Shown: positions 5,036 through 6,284 of the stretch, in pieces
Numbering within the stretch: position 1 is the first letter of the stretch
How the letters are laid out: the number at the start of each line of letters is the position of its first letter
Origin: Candidatus Kaiserbacteria bacterium RIFCSPHIGHO2_02_FULL_54_11b
GTDB taxonomy: Bacteria > Patescibacteriota > Minisyncoccia > Phycocordibacterales > UBA2100
NCBI GenBank assembly: GCA_001781275.1
Contig: MFLH01000035.1
Span: 1 to 6,284, forward strand
Length of the DNA stretch: 6,284 bases
Reading direction: 5' to 3'
Translations under genes and position numbers: made by a program
The notes under the pieces: generated by a model
The model's database searches: none
Told to the model about the DNA's origin: nothing
The model's input: only the letters and a program-made list of their open reading frames with translations

Positions 5036-6284
5036 ATGTCCATTACGCGCCGCTTTTTCCGCCGTGTCAGATATATCGTACGCTGCACCCCTGCGTGGCT
5101 TGAGGTAAGTCTCCTTATCGCTGCCATCGCGACGTTCCTGATTTTGACCGGCGGCATCATCTGGGCAAGCGTCATGCCGATACCGGCGATCAACAATTTT
5201 GAGAATCGCCAAGTGGCGCAATCGACCAAGATATTCGACCGCACCGGAAATATTGTGCTTTACGACGTGCATGGCGCCATGCGCCGCACCTCGGTACCGC
5301 TCGAGGAGATCTCCCCGTACATCCAAAAAGCCGCCATCGCGATCGAGGACAATACGTTTTACGAAAACGCCGGCTTCCGTCCGCTCGCCTTGCTCCGCGC
5401 CGTTTGGACCAACATCACGCGCGGCAACCTCTTGAGCGGCCAGGGCGGCTCGACCATAACGCAGCAAGTCGTGAAAAACGCGCTCCTCACACAGGAAAAG
5501 ACGATCACGCGCAAGGTCAAAGAGATCATCCTCGCGTTGCGACTCACGCGGGTCTACACAAAAGACCAGATCCTCAACACATACCTCAACGAAACAGCCT
5601 ACGGCGGCACGATCTACGGCGTCGAAGAAGCGAGTCAGTATTTCTTCGGGGTCCCCGCAAAAGACGTAGATCTGGCGCAGGCCGCGTACATCGCTGCGCT
5701 TCCACAGGCGCCGACGTACTACTCACCGTACGGCAACCACCGCGATGCACTGGACGCGCGCAAAAACCTCGTGTTGGCACAGATGCGGGACAATAATTTC
5801 ATCACGCACGAAGAATATGAGCAGGCGCGCAACGAGGAAGTCCAATTTAATGATCCGAAAAATGCGGGTATCAAGGCTCCGCACTTTGTTTTCTTTATCC
5901 AAGAGTATCTGGAACAAAAATACGGGGCTGACGCAGTCTCGCAGGAAGGACTCCATGTCGTAACGACGCTCGATTACGATCTCCAGCAAAAAGCGGAGGC
6001 GACCGTCGCGAAATTCGCACCTGGATTGCTCTCGAGTTTGAATGCCTCGAATCAAGGCGTCGTGGCGGTCGATCCGAAGACCGGACAGGTACTCGCCATG
6101 GTCGGCTCAAAGGGGTACTTCGATGACACGATCGACGGCAAGGTGAACGTTACGCTCGCGAAGCGTCAGCCGGGTTCTGCATTCAAGCCATTCGTCTACG
6201 CGACGGCGTTCGCAAAAGGATACACGCCGGAAACGGTACTCTTCGACATCCAGACGCAATTCTCGACCGCATGTGCCTCGACCG
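5036..6284 (+). CDS. Penicillin-binding protein 1A-type transglycosylase/transpeptidase (5' part)
   Basis: Bifunctional class A penicillin-binding protein that polymerises lipid II glycan and cross-links peptidoglycan at the outer face of the membrane; 416 codons are present and the frame runs off the window. Seen: a basic cytoplasmic tail (MSITRRFFRRVRYIVR), one membrane helix (about 23-45), then a GT51 transglycosylase domain. That domain has IEDNTFYENAGF with catalytic E104-D105, GGSTITQQVVKN (137-148), RKVKEIILALRL and ILNTYLNETAYG. The transpeptidase domain starts near VVAVDPKTGQVLAMVG, and its catalytic serine is S381 in QPGSAFKPF (SxxK). SxN and KTG motifs lie beyond the edge. In the first GT motif the usual histidine (EDxxFxxHxG) is N111. 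The ATG at 5036 has no Shine-Dalgarno, and nothing upstream in frame looks family-like. Confidence 0.95.
   Translation, partial: MSITRRFFRRVRYIVRCTPAWLEVSLLIAAIATFLILTGGIIWASVMPIPAINNFENRQVAQSTKIFDRTGNIVLYDVHGAMRRTSVPLEEISPYIQKAAIAIEDNTFYENAGFRPLALLRAVWTNITRGNLLSGQGGSTITQQVVKNALLTQEKTITRKVKEIILALRLTRVYTKDQILNTYLNETAYGGTIYGVEEASQYFFGVPAKDVDLAQAAYIAALPQAPTYYSPYGNHRDALDARKNLVLAQMRDNNFITHEEYEQARNEEVQFNDPKNAGIKAPHFVFFIQEYLEQKYGADAVSQEGLHVVTTLDYDLQQKAEATVAKFAPGLLSSLNASNQGVVAVDPKTGQVLAMVGSKGYFDDTIDGKVNVTLAKRQPGSAFKPFVYATAFAKGYTPETVLFDIQTQFSTACAST

Noticed and set aside
4967..5467. Leftward 166-codon frame over the penicillin-binding protein gene.
   Set aside because: It is a shadow of a strongly conserved GT51 coding sequence, a common artefact in GC-rich DNA.
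1..6284. CRISPR arrays, tRNA or rRNA genes, insertion sequences with transposases.
   Set aside because: I saw no regular direct repeats, no cloverleaf or rRNA core sequences, and no transposase-like protein in any frame.

Overview
The window looks like a chromosomal piece of a Candidatus Patescibacteria (CPR) genome, most likely a Parcubacteria lineage. This is inferred from gene style, not from a marker search: short core genes, a reduced YebC, a compact five-helix VIT/CCC1-type transporter, an N-terminus of a class A penicillin-binding protein with the wording usual in Parcubacteria, and TGA used as a normal stop (so not the recoded Gracilibacteria or Absconditabacteria). The genes right of about 2050 are GC-rich; the left-hand gene is visibly AT-richer.

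Layout. (1) 76-1530, minus: an AlbA_2 (Schlafen-like) plus GHKL-type ATPase protein, AT-rich and probably accessory. (2) 1531-2068: about 540 bases without a convincing gene, holding a strong rightward intrinsic terminator (1664-1699) that has no obvious gene to serve. (3) 2069-2461, plus: a small exported protein with a textbook Shine-Dalgarno, followed by its terminator. (4) 2611-2868, minus: a small unknown protein with its own leftward terminator. (5) 3015-3545, plus: YebC, missing about 60 residues of the middle of the normal protein. (6) 3546-3866 and 3892-4389, minus: an unknown 106-residue protein and a VIT/CCC1-family membrane protein. Their reading direction opposes the flanking yebC and ruvC, and the 106-residue gene abuts yebC stop-to-stop. 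(7) 4435-4914, plus: RuvC with all four catalytic acids. (8) 4938-5019: a perfect 14-bp inverted repeat around a 54-nt core. (9) 5036 to the window end, plus: penicillin-binding protein 1A, cut by the window edge after the SxxK motif.

Two themes stand out. First, the translation signals split: only the exported protein and the 85-residue gene have a Shine-Dalgarno. The other six genes have none, and a -10-like hexamer (extended TGn in four of them) lies 5 to 14 nt before the start codon, which suggests leaderless or nearly leaderless mRNAs. Second, yebC and ruvC, often neighbours in bacteria, are split here by a two-gene inverted block. The block's outer edges are a shared TGATCA double stop on one side and a palindromic, overlapping divergent promoter candidate on the other. 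The least explained element is the inverted repeat between ruvC and the penicillin-binding protein gene.
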